DNA of 34,221 bases. It comes from an uncultured Pseudomonadota bacterium. GTDB lineage: Bacteria; Pseudomonadota; Gammaproteobacteria; Steroidobacterales; Steroidobacteraceae. Location: NCBI GenBank assembly GCA_902826635.1, contig CADEFQ010000001.1, positions 141,482 to 175,702 of the forward strand. The letters run 5' to 3'. Position 1 is the stretch's first letter. Each line of letters starts with the position of its first letter. This document shows, piece after piece, positions 16,115 to 25,709 of the stretch. Made by a program: the position numbers and the translations under genes. Under the pieces are notes generated by a model, which saw nothing but the letters and a program-made list of their open reading frames with translations, had not been told where the DNA came from and searched no databases.

Positions 16115-17374
16115 TCAGTATAGCCGAAGCCACTGGAGCGCCGGCCCGACGGTGTGGAACGATCCGAAGACGACGATGCGGTCGTCGGGGTTGGCCGCTT
16201 CGCGCGCCCGGGCGCACGCCTCCTCGACCGAACCACAGCTTGCCAGCAGCGGTGTGCCGGGCCCGATCCGACGCGCGACGTCGGCGGCATCGAGTCCGCG
16301 GGGCGGCGGCAGCGTCGCGAACACCCACGCATCGACCTCGTCGTGCAGCGCACGACCGATCGCCGCGACGTCCTTGTCGTCGAGGAAGCCGGCCACGGCG
16401 AAGGTGCGCCCTCGTGCCTCACGCGCCGCGAGATTGCGGGCGAGTTCCGCTGCGGCCGGCGCATTGTGCGCCACATCGAGGATCCACTCGGGATCGCCCG
16501 GCACGATCTGAAAGCGTCCCGGGAGGCGCACTTGCTCGAGCCCGCGCGCGATCGCCTCGCGCGATACCGTCACGGTGCTGGCATCGAGCGCCGCGATGGC
16601 GGTGGCGGCGTTCGCGAACTGCATGTCACCCGCGAGCGCGGGCCGCGGCAGCTCGGGGAGCGCGCGGCGCGCCGAGCGCCAGGCCCAGCGATCGCCCTGT
16701 TCCCAGTCGAAGTCGCGCCGCGCAATGTGCGCCGCTGCGCCGATCCGGTCGATTTCGCTGAACACGCTCGCGGGCATCGCAGGCGTACCGAGCACGGCGG
16801 GGCGACCGCGGCGGAAGATGCCCGCCTTTTCGCGCCCGATATCCTCGAGCGTGGGCCCGAGCCATTCATGGTGATCGGCGCCGATCGAGCACAGGACCGC
16901 AACGTCTGCATCGACGAGATTCGTCGCATCGAGCCGGCCACCGAGCCCGACTTCGAGCACCAGCGCCCCGACCTCGCGCTGCCGGAACACGTAGAGCGCG
17001 GCGAGCGCGTTGAACTCGAAGTAGGTGAGCGTCGTCGCGCCCCGCGCATGATCGATCGCCTCGAAGGCCGCAACGAGTTCGGCGTCGCCCGCCTCGACGG
17101 CGTTGACACGGATCCGTTCGTTGTAGCGCACGAGGTGTGGCGACGTGAATGCGCCGGTCGTAAGGCCGGCCGCGCGCAGCATCGACTCGAGCATCGCCAC
17201 GGTCGATCCCTTGCCGTTCGTGCCCCCGACGATGAAGGTCGGTACCTGCGGCCGATCGACTTCGAGCGCGCGCGCCACGCGGCCCACGCGCGCGAGACCA
17301 AGATCGATGCTGCGGGGATGGACTTGCTGCTGCAGCTCGAGCCAGTCGGCGAGCGTGCGCATCGGCAGCGTCAC
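16115..17374 (-). CDS. folC: Dihydrofolate synthase / folylpolyglutamate synthase
   Basis: Adds glutamate to dihydropteroate and then to folates, using ATP. The 419-aa protein has the Mur-ligase-like P-loop GGTNGKGSTVAML, the TSPHLVRYNERI segment, the LEVGLGGRLDATN motif with its catalytic aspartate, and the C-terminal ILDVAHNAPAA motif. Start: GTG at 17374 (MTLPMRTL) or ATG at 17362 (MRTLADWL); the second matches family N-termini equally well, so the first codon is uncertain by four residues. It lies 10 bp downstream of accD, the conserved accD-folC-dedD order. Confidence 0.97.
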   Translation of the reverse strand: MTLPMRTLADWLELQQQVHPRSIDLGLARVGRVARALEVDRPQVPTFIVGGTNGKGSTVAMLESMLRAAGLTTGAFTSPHLVRYNERIRVNAVEAGDAELVAAFEAIDHARGATTLTYFEFNALAALYVFRQREVGALVLEVGLGGRLDATNLVDADVAVLCSIGADHHEWLGPTLEDIGREKAGIFRRGRPAVLGTPAMPASVFSEIDRIGAAAHIARRDFDWEQGDRWAWRSARRALPELPRPALAGDMQFANAATAIAALDASTVTVSREAIARGLEQVRLPGRFQIVPGDPEWILDVAHNAPAAAELARNLAAREARGRTFAVAGFLDDKDVAAIGRALHDEVDAWVFATLPPPRGLDAADVARRIGPGTPLLASCGSVEEACARAREAANPDDRIVVFGSFHTVGPALQWLRLY

Positions 17375-17384
17375 GCGGGCGCGG

Positions 17385-18254
17385 TCAGGCGACCGTGGCC
17401 GCCGGCGGCAGCTTCAGCAGCAGGCGGATCGCGGCGCCGAGCCGCTCACGCATGTCGCGCCGGTCGACGATCATGTCGAGCGCGCCGTGCTCCAGCAGGA
17501 ACTCGCTCCTCTGGAAACCTTCCGGGAGCGTCTCGCGCACGGTCTGCTGGATCACGCGCGGGCCGGCGAAACCGATCAGCGCGCGCGGCTCCGCGACGTT
17601 CAGGTCGCCAAGCATCGCAAGACTCGCCGAGACGCCGCCCGTAGTCGGATCGGTCATCACCGAAATGAACGGCAGGTGTTCGCGCGCGAGACGCGCGAGC
17701 GCGGCGCTGGTTTTCGCCATCTGCAACAACGAGTAAAGCGCCTCCTGCATGCGCGCTCCACCGCTCGATGAAAAACACACGAGCGCCGCGCGATGCTCGA
17801 TGCAGTGGTCCACCGCCCGCTTGAAGCGCTCGCCGACCACCGAACCCATCGAGCCGCCGAGGAAGCGGAACTCGAACGCGCACGCGACCACGTCGACGCC
17901 GAGCACCTTGCCGGCGACCGCGATCAGCGCGTCGTTCTCGCCCGTGTTCTTCTGGGCCGATGCGAGCCGGTCCCGGTAGCGCTTGCTGTCCTTGAACTTG
18001 AGCGGATCCTCGGGCATCACGTTCCCGCCGATTTCGAGCACGTCGCCCTCGTCGAGGAACATCGCAAGGCGCTCGCGCGCGCCGATTCGCATGTGATGGC
18101 TGCACTTGGGACAGACGTTGAGGTTGCGTTCGAGCTCGGCGCGATAGAGCACCGCGTCGCAGGAGGGACACTTGATCCACAGGCCCTCGGGAACCGAGCG
18201 CGTGCGGCGCTCGGTCTTGATCCGCGAGGGCATGATTTTTTCGAACCAGGACAT
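17385..18254 (-). CDS. accD: Acetyl-CoA carboxylase carboxyltransferase subunit beta
   Basis: With AccA this subunit transfers the carboxyl group from biotin to acetyl-CoA to make malonyl-CoA for fatty acid synthesis. The 289-aa protein begins [12 protein letters not shown], has the four-cysteine zinc ribbon (CPSC and CPKC, residues about 29-51), and continues with the crotonase-like carboxyltransferase fold ([36 protein letters not shown]). The ATG at 18254 is separated from the truA stop by a single base. In Pseudomonas and relatives trpF lies between truA and accD; it is absent here. Confidence 0.98.
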   Translation of the reverse strand: MSWFEKIMPSRIKTERRTRSVPEGLWIKCPSCDAVLYRAELERNLNVCPKCSHHMRIGARERLAMFLDEGDVLEIGGNVMPEDPLKFKDSKRYRDRLASAQKNTGENDALIAVAGKVLGVDVVACAFEFRFLGGSMGSVVGERFKRAVDHCIEHRAALVCFSSSGGARMQEALYSLLQMAKTSAALARLAREHLPFISVMTDPTTGGVSASLAMLGDLNVAEPRALIGFAGPRVIQQTVRETLPEGFQRSEFLLEHGALDMIVDRRDMRERLGAAIRLLLKLPPAATVA

Positions 18255-18255
18255 A

Positions 18256-19038
18256 TCAGGCGGGAATCATAACGGAAACACTCGCCGGCACGCCGAACTC
18301 CCGCGGGTAATCGACCGCGGTGAAGTACAGGCCGCCGGCAGGCGCGGTGGCGGCGTTACGCGCCCGATCCCGGCCCGCGAGCACTTCGGCCGCGAAATCC
18401 GGCGCCGCATCGCCCCGCCCCACCGCGATCAGCAACCCCGCGATGTTGCGCACCATGTGGTGCAGGTAGGCATTCGCCGTCACCGTGATCGTGACCCGAT
18501 CGTCCTCCCGCTCGACCGCCAGCGCCGTCACGCGGCGCATCGGCGTTTTCGACTGGCAGTTCGCCGCGCGGAACGCGCTGAAGTCATGCTCGCCGACGAG
18601 GTGCACCGTCGCCGCACGCATGGCCGCGACGTCGAGCGGCCGACGCACCCAGGCCACGCGTCCCGCCGCAAGCGCCGGGCGTTCGCTGCGATTGACGATG
18701 TGATAGCGATAGGTTCGCGCGAACGCGCTGTAGCGCGCGTGGAACTCGCGGGGCATCTCGCGCGCCCAGAGGATCGAAATATCGGCGGGCAACCGGGTGT
18801 TCGCGCCGAGCATCCAGGCACGCGGCGTGCGCACGGCCTCGGTGTCGAAGTGCGCGACTTGGCCGACGGCGTGTACGCCCGCATCGGTGCGGCCGGCGCA
18901 GGTCGTGGTCACCGGTGAATCGGCCACGGCGGAAAGCGCCGCCTCAATCGCGCCTTGCACCGACGACTGGCCCGACTGGGCCTGCCAGCCGATGTAGCCG
19001 GTGCCGAGATACTCGATGCCGACCGCGATGCGCGGCAT
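18256..19038 (-). CDS. truA: tRNA pseudouridine(38-40) synthase
   Basis: Converts uridines 38-40 of the tRNA anticodon arm to pseudouridine. The 260-aa protein has the catalytic aspartate D52 in [14 protein letters not shown], the family opening [13 protein letters not shown] and the C-terminal [11 protein letters not shown] motif. The ATG at 19038 lies 36 bp downstream of the fimV stop. The fimV-truA order is conserved in pilus-bearing gammaproteobacteria. Confidence 0.97.
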   Translation of the reverse strand: MPRIAVGIEYLGTGYIGWQAQSGQSSVQGAIEAALSAVADSPVTTTCAGRTDAGVHAVGQVAHFDTEAVRTPRAWMLGANTRLPADISILWAREMPREFHARYSAFARTYRYHIVNRSERPALAAGRVAWVRRPLDVAAMRAATVHLVGEHDFSAFRAANCQSKTPMRRVTALAVEREDDRVTITVTANAYLHHMVRNIAGLLIAVGRGDAAPDFAAEVLAGRDRARNAATAPAGGLYFTAVDYPREFGVPASVSVMIPA

Positions 19039-19074
19039 GACGCGTGCGACGAGCGGGTCAGCGGGCCGGCGAGA

Positions 19075-21984
19075 TCAACCCGGCAGCGTGTCGATCAGCC
19101 GCTGGGCTTCCTGCTTTTGCGACACCGAGCCTTCCTGCAGGACTTCCTTCAGGATGCTGCGCGCCCCGTCGGGATCACCCATGTCCATGTAGGCACGCGC
19201 GAGATCGAGCTTCGTGCCGACTTCGCTCATGGTCACCGGCTCGAGATCGGGCAGCGCAAGGTCTTCGGGCCCGATCTTCTGGGTCGCGGCGAACGCGCCT
19301 TCGGTATCGCCGGCGGCGCCCACGTCGAGATCGAGACCGTTGCGCGAGCCGCCGAAGGCGTCGGTCGCGCTGAAGTCGACGTCGATGCCGGGCTTCAACG
19401 CGGCAACGCGCGCGGTTTCACTGCCGCTTTCCGGCAGCGCCTTCAGTGAGGCCGTGGCGTTGACGTCGGCGATCACGGGGTTGGCGCCGGTCTGATCGGT
19501 GCTGTCGATCGTGTACCAGCTGCCGGTGGTCGAAGCCTGATCGGCGTCCCCGCCGGCGCGGCGCTCGGCTTCCTCGATGATCTGGCGCGAGCGCGCATCG
19601 AGGCCCGCCACCATGGTGGGCGCATCGCCCGGGGCCTGGGAATCGGCGTCGAGCCCGCCAAGGTCGAGGCCAAGGTCGTCGATCGCGAGTTCGGCGGTCT
19701 GATCCGCGGCGCCGGCCTGGCGCAGCGCGACGTCGACCTTCTGCCGCAGGGTGTGGTTCTCGCCGAGGCGCAGGGTCGGCTGCTCGACGGTCGGCGCGTC
19801 CATCGAATCGGGCATCAGGACCGTGCGCTCGGCGGTCGTTTCATTCGGCATCTGCGCGGTCATCTCGCGCGTCGTGTTGCCGCTGCGATCCTCGGCGCCG
19901 CGAGAGGGATCGTCGAGGACGAAGTCGAGGTCGTCGCCCGCCTGGGTCGCGACGAGGGCGCCCGCCTCGCCGGTCGGATCCTTGTCGGCGAGCGAATCGC
20001 TGCCGAGTGCGGTGTTGAAATCGAGATCGACGCCGCCCGGCTCACCGAGGAGATCGTAGTCCACGCGGTTCTGCCCGCCCTCGAGGTCGAGGTCGATGCC
20101 GCCTGCGATCGCGCCACCCGCGGCCGAGGCCTGCTGGAACAGATCGTCTTCGGGCGCGAGCTGCTTGCCCATGATGACGATTTTTTCCCACTCGCCGGCC
20201 GGCGCGTCGGTGCGTGCGTCCGCGAGTTCGCGCGCAGTCGTCAGAAACTGTTCCTTGTTGCCCCACACGAAGAACACTTCGAGGAGCTTCAGTTTCAGGT
20301 CGCGGCGTGCCGGTTCGCGCTGGATCGCGATGCGCACGAGATCCGCGGCCTGGTCGTACAGGCCGTAGGCCATGTGGAAATCGGCTTCGGCGAGCGGGTC
20401 ACCCTGATCGAGGTTGATCGCGGTCTCGCCGCTCAGCGTCTGGTCGGCGGGCGCCGTGACGACCGCGGCGGGCTTGCGGAACACACCCGAATCGTCGATG
20501 CGCGGCCGCTCGTGCGGGCCGGATTCCTCGACGAGGAACGATTCGTCTTCCTTCCCGCCGACGGGCTTGCGCAACCGCGCGGTGTCGGTCAGGCCCGAGC
20601 GGCGTTCCGCCACCTCGGCACCGGCTTCGGCGAGCCGGCCGAGCGAACTGTCGAAATCGACCTGTTCGCGCGCCTTCCACTTGCGCACGCCGAACAGCGC
20701 AAGCAACGCTGCGATCAGCAGCGCCGGGATGTACCAGAGGCTGCGCAACGTATCGAAGAACGACGGCCCCGCTTCGGCCGGCGCCGGCGACGGCGTGGCA
20801 GCCGGCTGCTGCGACGGCTCCTCAGTGGCGGCCGGCGGCGGCGGCGGCGCGGCGACCTCGCCCTGCGGCTCGGCCTCGCCGGCCGGTGGCGTCACCGCCC
20901 CTTCGGGCGTCGCGGGCGTGGGCTCGGGGACCGGCGCCGGGGTGGGCGCGGCCGCCGTGGCGCCTTGCGCAGTCGCAAGCCGCGCCTGCAAGTCGGCCAG
21001 CTCGCGATTGCGCAGTTCGAGCTGCCCCTTCGTGTCCTTCAGCTCGCCCTCGAGCTGGCGCACGCGCGCATTGAGCTCACCCACCTGCGCGCTCGCGGCG
21101 ATATCAGGACTGCCGGTGCCCGCGCCCGCCTGGCTCGGCGGGACGAGGCGCAGACGTTCTTCCGGGGACGCCGCGGCGCCGGCGCGGGTGCGCCAGGCGG
21201 CGTACTGGCGGCGAACCTCGGTGGAGGCGTCGCGCGCACTGATCGCGCCGATCGCGGACGCATCGGGCACGCGCAGGACGGCGCCCGAATGCAGATCGCT
21301 CATGTTGTTGCCGAACGCCTGCGGGTTCGCCTGGTACAGGCCCACCATCATGCGGGGCGTTTCGCCTTCGCCTGCGAGGCGCGAGGCGATGGATGTGAGC
21401 GTGTCGCCGCGCCGCACGGTGTAAGTATCCGTGGCCTGCGCAGCACGTGGCGCCGATTCCTCCGCCGCGCCGGGTGCTTCCGCCGCAGGCCGGGTCGCCG
21501 GTTCGGGGGCGGGACGCGCGATGTCGCCCTGGCGCGCTGCGCCCACAGACGGCGCGGCAACGGGCGCCGCGGCTTCGCCTGCACCGGGTGCGAACACCGG
21601 TGGATCCATCAACAGCGTGTATTCGCGCACGAGCCGGCCACGCGCCCAGTTCACTTCGACGAGCAGCGTCACGAACGGTTCGGTGACGGGCTCTTGCGAG
21701 CGCAGGCGGAGCAGTGTGCGGCCGTCGTTGCCCGTGATTCGCGTCACGGACACGGAATTCAGGAAGGCGGGCCATTCAAGCGCGTAGCGCGCGAAGGTCT
21801 CGCGGGACGCGAGCTGGGCCTTGAGCGTCGCCAGCTCCTCGGGAGTGGCGCCCAGCAGCTCGATTTCGGCGTCGAGCGGTGCATTCAGGCGCGAATTGAG
21901 GCGTACATCGCCGAGGCCGAGAGCCAGCGACAGTTGCGGCAACAACAGCAGAGCGAGTGCCAGCACCCGCGATTTAGCGATCAT
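19075..21984 (-). CDS. fimV: FimV/HubP-type polar hub protein
   Basis: FimV/HubP proteins are inner-membrane hubs with a periplasmic peptidoglycan-binding part and a cytoplasmic acidic part; they place type IV pili, flagella and chemosensory proteins at the pole. This 969-aa protein has a signal/anchor segment (residues 5-23), the FimV N-terminal domain (LGLGDVRLNSRLNAPLDAEI), a LysM domain at about 187-240 (YTVRRGDTLTSIASRL), a coiled coil near 295-335, a Pro/Ala stretch, one membrane segment near 418-436 (LWYIPALLIAALLALFGV), a long Asp/Gly-rich acidic region, and the conserved C-terminal FimV motif (KLDLARAYMDMGDPDGARSILKEV). The ATG at 21984 follows GGGGAG at good spacing. An AT-rich 100-bp gap upstream probably carries its own promoter. 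Confidence 0.95.
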   Translation of the reverse strand: MIAKSRVLALALLLLPQLSLALGLGDVRLNSRLNAPLDAEIELLGATPEELATLKAQLASRETFARYALEWPAFLNSVSVTRITGNDGRTLLRLRSQEPVTEPFVTLLVEVNWARGRLVREYTLLMDPPVFAPGAGEAAAPVAAPSVGAARQGDIARPAPEPATRPAAEAPGAAEESAPRAAQATDTYTVRRGDTLTSIASRLAGEGETPRMMVGLYQANPQAFGNNMSDLHSGAVLRVPDASAIGAISARDASTEVRRQYAAWRTRAGAAASPEERLRLVPPSQAGAGTGSPDIAASAQVGELNARVRQLEGELKDTKGQLELRNRELADLQARLATAQGATAAAPTPAPVPEPTPATPEGAVTPPAGEAEPQGEVAAPPPPPAATEEPSQQPAATPSPAPAEAGPSFFDTLRSLWYIPALLIAALLALFGVRKWKAREQVDFDSSLGRLAEAGAEVAERRSGLTDTARLRKPVGGKEDESFLVEESGPHERPRIDDSGVFRKPAAVVTAPADQTLSGETAINLDQGDPLAEADFHMAYGLYDQAADLVRIAIQREPARRDLKLKLLEVFFVWGNKEQFLTTARELADARTDAPAGEWEKIVIMGKQLAPEDDLFQQASAAGGAIAGGIDLDLEGGQNRVDYDLLGEPGGVDLDFNTALGSDSLADKDPTGEAGALVATQAGDDLDFVLDDPSRGAEDRSGNTTREMTAQMPNETTAERTVLMPDSMDAPTVEQPTLRLGENHTLRQKVDVALRQAGAADQTAELAIDDLGLDLGGLDADSQAPGDAPTMVAGLDARSRQIIEEAERRAGGDADQASTTGSWYTIDSTDQTGANPVIADVNATASLKALPESGSETARVAALKPGIDVDFSATDAFGGSRNGLDLDVGAAGDTEGAFAATQKIGPEDLALPDLEPVTMSEVGTKLDLARAYMDMGDPDGARSILKEVLQEGSVSQKQEAQRLIDTLPG

Positions 21985-22012
21985 TCTGACTCCCCGTCGG
22001 TCCCGGCGCAGC

Positions 22013-22055
22013 AATTTTCACCATTGAAAACAGCAAGTTATTACAGAAATCTCGG
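22013..22055 (-). promoter_or_regulatory. AT-rich segment with palindrome upstream of fimV
   Basis: This is the most AT-rich stretch in the window. It contains the perfect palindrome TTTTCA-CCAT-TGAAAA (22015-22030) and, on the minus strand, TTTCTGTAATAACTTGCTG. It lies in the 100-bp gap between asd and fimV and is the natural place for a fimV promoter or an operator. I cannot assign a confident -35/-10 pair. Confidence 0.35.
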
Positions 22056-22084
22056 CTGCTACCCGCGTGCCACCGCATTATGAC

Positions 22085-23107
22085 TCATAAAAAGTCGCGC
22101 GCCAAAATCTCCGCGATCTGCACGCTGTTGGTCGCGGCGCCTTTGCGGGCGTTGTCGGCAACGATCCAGAGGTCAAGACCCCGATCGTGGGAGATATCCT
22201 CGCGGATTCTCCCCACATAAACTGTGTCGTGGTTCGCTGCCTCCGTCACCGCCGTTGGGTACCCGGCGGGGACCCGCTCGTCGAGCACGACCACGCCGGG
22301 TGCCTTCTCGAGGAGCCTGCGCGCATCGGCGGCGGACAGCTTGCGACGCGTCTCGATATGCACCGCTTCGGAGTGGCCGAAGAACACCGGCACCCGTACC
22401 GCGGTCGCGTTCACGCGGATCGACTTGTCCTCCATGATCTTTTGCGTTTCCCAGAGCATCTTCATCTCTTCGCGCGTGTAGCCGTTGTCCTCGAACCGGT
22501 CGATCTGCGGCACGCAATTGAACGCGATTTGCTTTGCGATCACCTTCACCTCGGCCTCGCGGCCCGAGAGCAGCGCGGCGCTCTGCGTGGCAAGTTCCTC
22601 GACCGCTTCCTTGCCCGCACCCGACACCGACTGGTAGGTCGCGACGTTGATGCGCTCGATGCCGACCGCATCGTGGATCGGCTTCAGCGCGACGACCATC
22701 TGGATCGTCGAGCAGTTCGGGTTCGCGATGATGCCGCGTGCCTTGTAGCCGGCGACGGCGTGCGGGTTCACTTCGGGCACGACGAGCGGAATGTCGTCCT
22801 CGTAGCGGAACTCCGAGGTGTTGTCGATCACGACGCAGCCCGCGGCCCAGGCCTTCGGCGCGAACTCGCGCGATGTGTCGCTGCCGGCCGAGAAGAGGCC
22901 AATGTCGGCGCGCGAGAAATCGAACTTGTCGAGCTCGAGCACCGGATGGCTCTTGCCGCGAAACTCGATCCGCTTGCCAAGCGAACGATTGCTCGCGAGC
23001 GGATACAGCTCGCTCACCGGGAACTGACGCTCTTCCAGCACCTTCATCATGGTGTCGCCGACGAGGCCGGTCGCGCCCACCACTGCTACTCGAAATTGTC
23101 TGCTCAT
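22085..23107 (-). CDS. asd: Aspartate-semialdehyde dehydrogenase
   Basis: Reduces aspartyl phosphate to aspartate semialdehyde with NADPH, the branch-point step for lysine/diaminopimelate, threonine and methionine. The 340-aa protein has the Rossmann start [15 protein letters not shown], the catalytic C132 in NPNCSTIQ and the GHSEAVHIE segment with the active-site histidine. Presence of the catalytic cysteine rules out the inactive paralogue sometimes found beside fimV. The ATG at 23107 overlaps the aroC stop (ATGA). The order aroC-asd-fimV-truA resembles that of pseudomonads. Confidence 0.98.
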   Translation of the reverse strand: MSRQFRVAVVGATGLVGDTMMKVLEERQFPVSELYPLASNRSLGKRIEFRGKSHPVLELDKFDFSRADIGLFSAGSDTSREFAPKAWAAGCVVIDNTSEFRYEDDIPLVVPEVNPHAVAGYKARGIIANPNCSTIQMVVALKPIHDAVGIERINVATYQSVSGAGKEAVEELATQSAALLSGREAEVKVIAKQIAFNCVPQIDRFEDNGYTREEMKMLWETQKIMEDKSIRVNATAVRVPVFFGHSEAVHIETRRKLSAADARRLLEKAPGVVVLDERVPAGYPTAVTEAANHDTVYVGRIREDISHDRGLDLWIVADNARKGAATNSVQIAEILARDFL

Positions 23108-24189
23108 ATTACGGGGGTCGTTGATCTCACATCGCCATTCTGCGCGCGATTGCGCAGGTAGTGGTCCATCAGCACGAGCGCCAGCATCGCTTCCGCAATG
23201 GGCGTCGCGCGCAATCCGACACAGGGGTCGTGTCGCCCGGTCGTGACGATCTCGACGGCGTTGCCGTCGACGTCGATCGTTTCGCCGGGAATCTGGATGC
23301 TCGAGGTCGGCTTCAGCGTCGCGTGCACGACGATGTCCTGCCCGCTCGAGATGCCGCCGAGCACGCCACCGGCGTGGTTCGACCTGAAGCCTCCCGGCGT
23401 CATCAGGTCGCGATGCTCGCTGCCGCGCTGCGCGGCCGCGAGCGTGCCGGCACCGATCTCGACCGCCTTCACGGCATTGATGCCCATCATCGCGCTCGCC
23501 AGCGCGGCGTCGAGCCGATCGAACACCGGCTCACCGAGGCCGGGCGGCACGCCGGCCGCGATCACCGTGATGCGCGCGCCGATCGAATCGCCGGCGCCGC
23601 GCAGATCCCAGATCAGCTGTTCGAGTTCCGGGATGCGTGCCGGATCGGGGCAGAAGAACGGATTCCCGTAGGCGGAGGCCGGATCGACCGGCTCGAGGTC
23701 GAGCGTACCGATGCGGCTGAGATAGCCGTAGATGCGCACACCGAGCCGGCCCGCAAGATATTTCCTCGCGATCGCTCCCGCCGCGACCCGCATCACCGTC
23801 TCACGCGCGGAAGAGCGTCCGCCACCGCGATGATCGCGCAGGCCGTATTTCTGCTGGTAGGTGTAATCGGCGTGGCCGGGGCGGAAGCGGTCCTTGATCT
23901 TTTCGTAGTCGCGCGAGCGCGCATCGGTGTTTTCGATCAGGAGCCCGATCGGCGTGCCCGTCGTCCGGCCTTCGAACACGCCCGAGAGGATCCGCACCTG
24001 GTCACCCTCATGACGCTGGCTCGTGAACTTCGAGGTGCCGGTGCGGCGCCGGTCGATATCGGGCTGCAAGTCCGCCTCGGCGAGTTCGAGCCCCGGCGGG
24101 CAGCCGTCGACGACGCAGCCGAGCGCCGCGCCGTGGCTCTCGCCGAAGGTCGTCACCGCGAACAACTTGCCGAAAGTATTACCGGACAT
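23104..24189 (-). CDS. aroC: Chorismate synthase
   Basis: Makes chorismate from 5-enolpyruvylshikimate-3-phosphate with reduced FMN, the last shikimate step. The 361-aa protein begins [19 protein letters not shown], with the active-site H19, and has the [24 protein letters not shown] and [16 protein letters not shown] signatures. The ATG at 24189 was chosen from this family N-terminus. It overlaps the upstream prmB stop by 11 bp and its own stop overlaps asd, so prmB-aroC-asd are tightly coupled. Confidence 0.98.
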   Translation of the reverse strand: MSGNTFGKLFAVTTFGESHGAALGCVVDGCPPGLELAEADLQPDIDRRRTGTSKFTSQRHEGDQVRILSGVFEGRTTGTPIGLLIENTDARSRDYEKIKDRFRPGHADYTYQQKYGLRDHRGGGRSSARETVMRVAAGAIARKYLAGRLGVRIYGYLSRIGTLDLEPVDPASAYGNPFFCPDPARIPELEQLIWDLRGAGDSIGARITVIAAGVPPGLGEPVFDRLDAALASAMMGINAVKAVEIGAGTLAAAQRGSEHRDLMTPGGFRSNHAGGVLGGISSGQDIVVHATLKPTSSIQIPGETIDVDGNAVEIVTTGRHDPCVGLRATPIAEAMLALVLMDHYLRNRAQNGDVRSTTPVI

Positions 24190-25084
24190 CCCGAACCTGT
24201 TCAGCCGTGAGCACGAACACCCCGCCGCCACCGCGCTCGAATTCGAGCCACGTGAACGGCACGCGCGGATACTTCGCGCGCACGAGCGCCTCGGAGTTTC
24301 CCACCTCGACCACGAGTATGCCGCGCGGCCGAAGATGGCGGCCCGCCCCGCGCAGGATTGCGCGCACGGAATCGAGGCCGTCTTTCCCCGCAGCGAGGGC
24401 GCCGCGTGGCTCGTGCCAGTATTCGGGTGGCAGGGCCGCAAGCTCATCGGCCCCGACGTAGGGCGGGTTCGACACGATGATATCGTACGCCCGGCCCTCG
24501 AGCGCCGCGAAATGATCCGAAATCACGAGGCGGACGCGGCGCGCGAGACGGTGGCGCCGCACGTTCCCGGCGGCGACCTCGAGCGCATCGGCCGAAATGT
24601 CCGACGCGTCCACGAGGGCCCGCGGAAACGCCTTCGCACAGGCGATCGCGATACACCCGGACCCCGTCCCGAGATCGAGGATGCCTGCCACGCGGCGCGC
24701 GTCGATCCACGGCGCGAAGCGGCGCTCGATCAGCTCCGCGATCGGTGAGCGCGGAATCAGCACCCGCTCGTCCACGGCAAACGGCAGCCCGGCAAACCAG
24801 GTTTTCTTCGTCAGGTACGCGACCGGCACGCGCCCTTCGATGCGCCGCTCGAGCAGCGCCGCGATCTCGCGCTGCGCGCGCGCGCTGACGCGTCGCGCGT
24901 AGTGCCGCGGCTGCGGCGGCACCGGCAGTTCGAGCACATGCCAGATGAGCGCGGCCGCGTCGTCGCGCGCGTTGTCGGTGCCGTGACCGAAATACAGGCG
25001 CGCACGCCGAAGCCGCCGCGCGGCGCTCGCGATCGAATCCCGCACGGTCGGGGTTGCAGGTCGCTTGTGGGATAATTGCGGCAT
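24179..25084 (-). CDS. prmB: Ribosomal protein uL3 N5-glutamine methyltransferase
   Basis: SAM-dependent methyltransferase that modifies a glutamine of ribosomal protein uL3. The 301-aa protein has the helical N-terminal domain, SAM motif [15 protein letters not shown], and the NPPY catalytic loop followed by [21 protein letters not shown], which distinguishes PrmB from PrmC. The ATG at 25084 gives a length close to the E. coli enzyme. This ATG and the ATG of the divergent SCO gene share one CATG (25082-25085), so the coding regions overlap at their 5' ends. A later GTG start (25045) would avoid this but would trim the N-terminus. Confidence 0.95.
   Translation of the reverse strand: MPQLSHKRPATPTVRDSIASAARRLRRARLYFGHGTDNARDDAAALIWHVLELPVPPQPRHYARRVSARAQREIAALLERRIEGRVPVAYLTKKTWFAGLPFAVDERVLIPRSPIAELIERRFAPWIDARRVAGILDLGTGSGCIAIACAKAFPRALVDASDISADALEVAAGNVRRHRLARRVRLVISDHFAALEGRAYDIIVSNPPYVGADELAALPPEYWHEPRGALAAGKDGLDSVRAILRGAGRHLRPRGILVVEVGNSEALVRAKYPRVPFTWLEFERGGGGVFVLTAEQVRDVR
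25068..25076 (+). promoter_or_regulatory. Extended -10 element, possible leaderless promoter of SCO-psd
   Basis: TGG-GATAAT is an extended -10 whose last base is 6 nt before the SCO ATG at 25083, the same spacing as the element before ppiA. No Shine-Dalgarno sequence fits between. It lies inside the first codons of prmB on the opposite strand. An in-frame ATG at 25065 exists but lies upstream of the predicted transcript start. Confidence 0.45.
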
Positions 25085-25709
25085 GTCTTCCTCGAAATCC
25101 TGGCTGCCCTGGGCAGCACTCGCCATCGCCGGCGTCTTTGCGGGCGCATGGATCGCGCGCGCCACGCTCGCCCCCGTCCCGGCGCCCGCGCCGCAGTTGC
25201 TGTCCGGCACCTGGCTGCCCGAGCCCCGCGCGATCGCTGCACCGGCGCTCATCGACAGCCGCGGCCAGCCTTACACGCAAGGGGCGTTCACGGGCCACGC
25301 CAGCCTCGTGTTCTTCGGCTTCACGCACTGCCCGGACGTGTGCCCGACGACGCTCGCGCTCCTCTCGCAGGTGCGGCGCGTGACGAAGGCCCGAGACCTC
25401 ACGTTCTATCTCGTGTCGGTTGATCCGGAGCGCGACACGCCCGAGGTGCTGCACAGCTATCTCGCGGGCTTCGATCCCGAGTTTATCGGGCTTACCGGCG
25501 CACCGCTCGACATCAAGAGCTACACGCGCCAGCTCGGAGCGGCGGTCGCCCGGGTGAACCTGCCGGGGGGCGACTATTCGATGGACCACTCCGCGACGCT
25601 GTTCCTGCTCGACGATGCGGGCCGGCTGCGCGCAGTGTTCACGCCGCCTTACGAGACCGCCAGACTCGCGGCCGATCTCGGGGCCGCGGTCGCGGCGGCC
25701 CGAGGATGA
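25083..25709 (+). CDS. SCO1/SenC-type copper chaperone-like protein (second copy)
   Basis: A 208-aa membrane-anchored thioredoxin-fold protein. Residues 7-28 form the anchor (WLPWAALAIAGVFAGAWIA). The copper motif is C83-PDV-C87-P in FFGFTHCPDVCPTT and the histidine ligand is H169 in MDHSATLFLLD, the canonical SCO arrangement that matures the CuA site of cytochrome c oxidase. It differs clearly from the SCO at 5363-5953 outside the motifs. ATG 25083 is used; an upstream in-frame ATG at 25065 would add six residues without improving the anchor. Its stop overlaps the psd start (ATGA). No cytochrome oxidase genes are in this window. Confidence 0.94.
   Translation: MSSSKSWLPWAALAIAGVFAGAWIARATLAPVPAPAPQLLSGTWLPEPRAIAAPALIDSRGQPYTQGAFTGHASLVFFGFTHCPDVCPTTLALLSQVRRVTKARDLTFYLVSVDPERDTPEVLHSYLAGFDPEFIGLTGAPLDIKSYTRQLGAAVARVNLPGGDYSMDHSATLFLLDDAGRLRAVFTPPYETARLAADLGAAVAAARG

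Noticed and set aside
19753..22083. 776-codon plus-strand open frame opposite fimV
   Set aside because: Arg-rich, low-complexity translation fully opposite FimV, whose LysM, membrane and C-terminal motifs are clear. No ribosome site or domain supports it.
22085..23107. Inactive asd paralogue (USG-1 type)
   Set aside because: The catalytic cysteine C132 in NPNCSTIQ and the active-site histidine region are intact.
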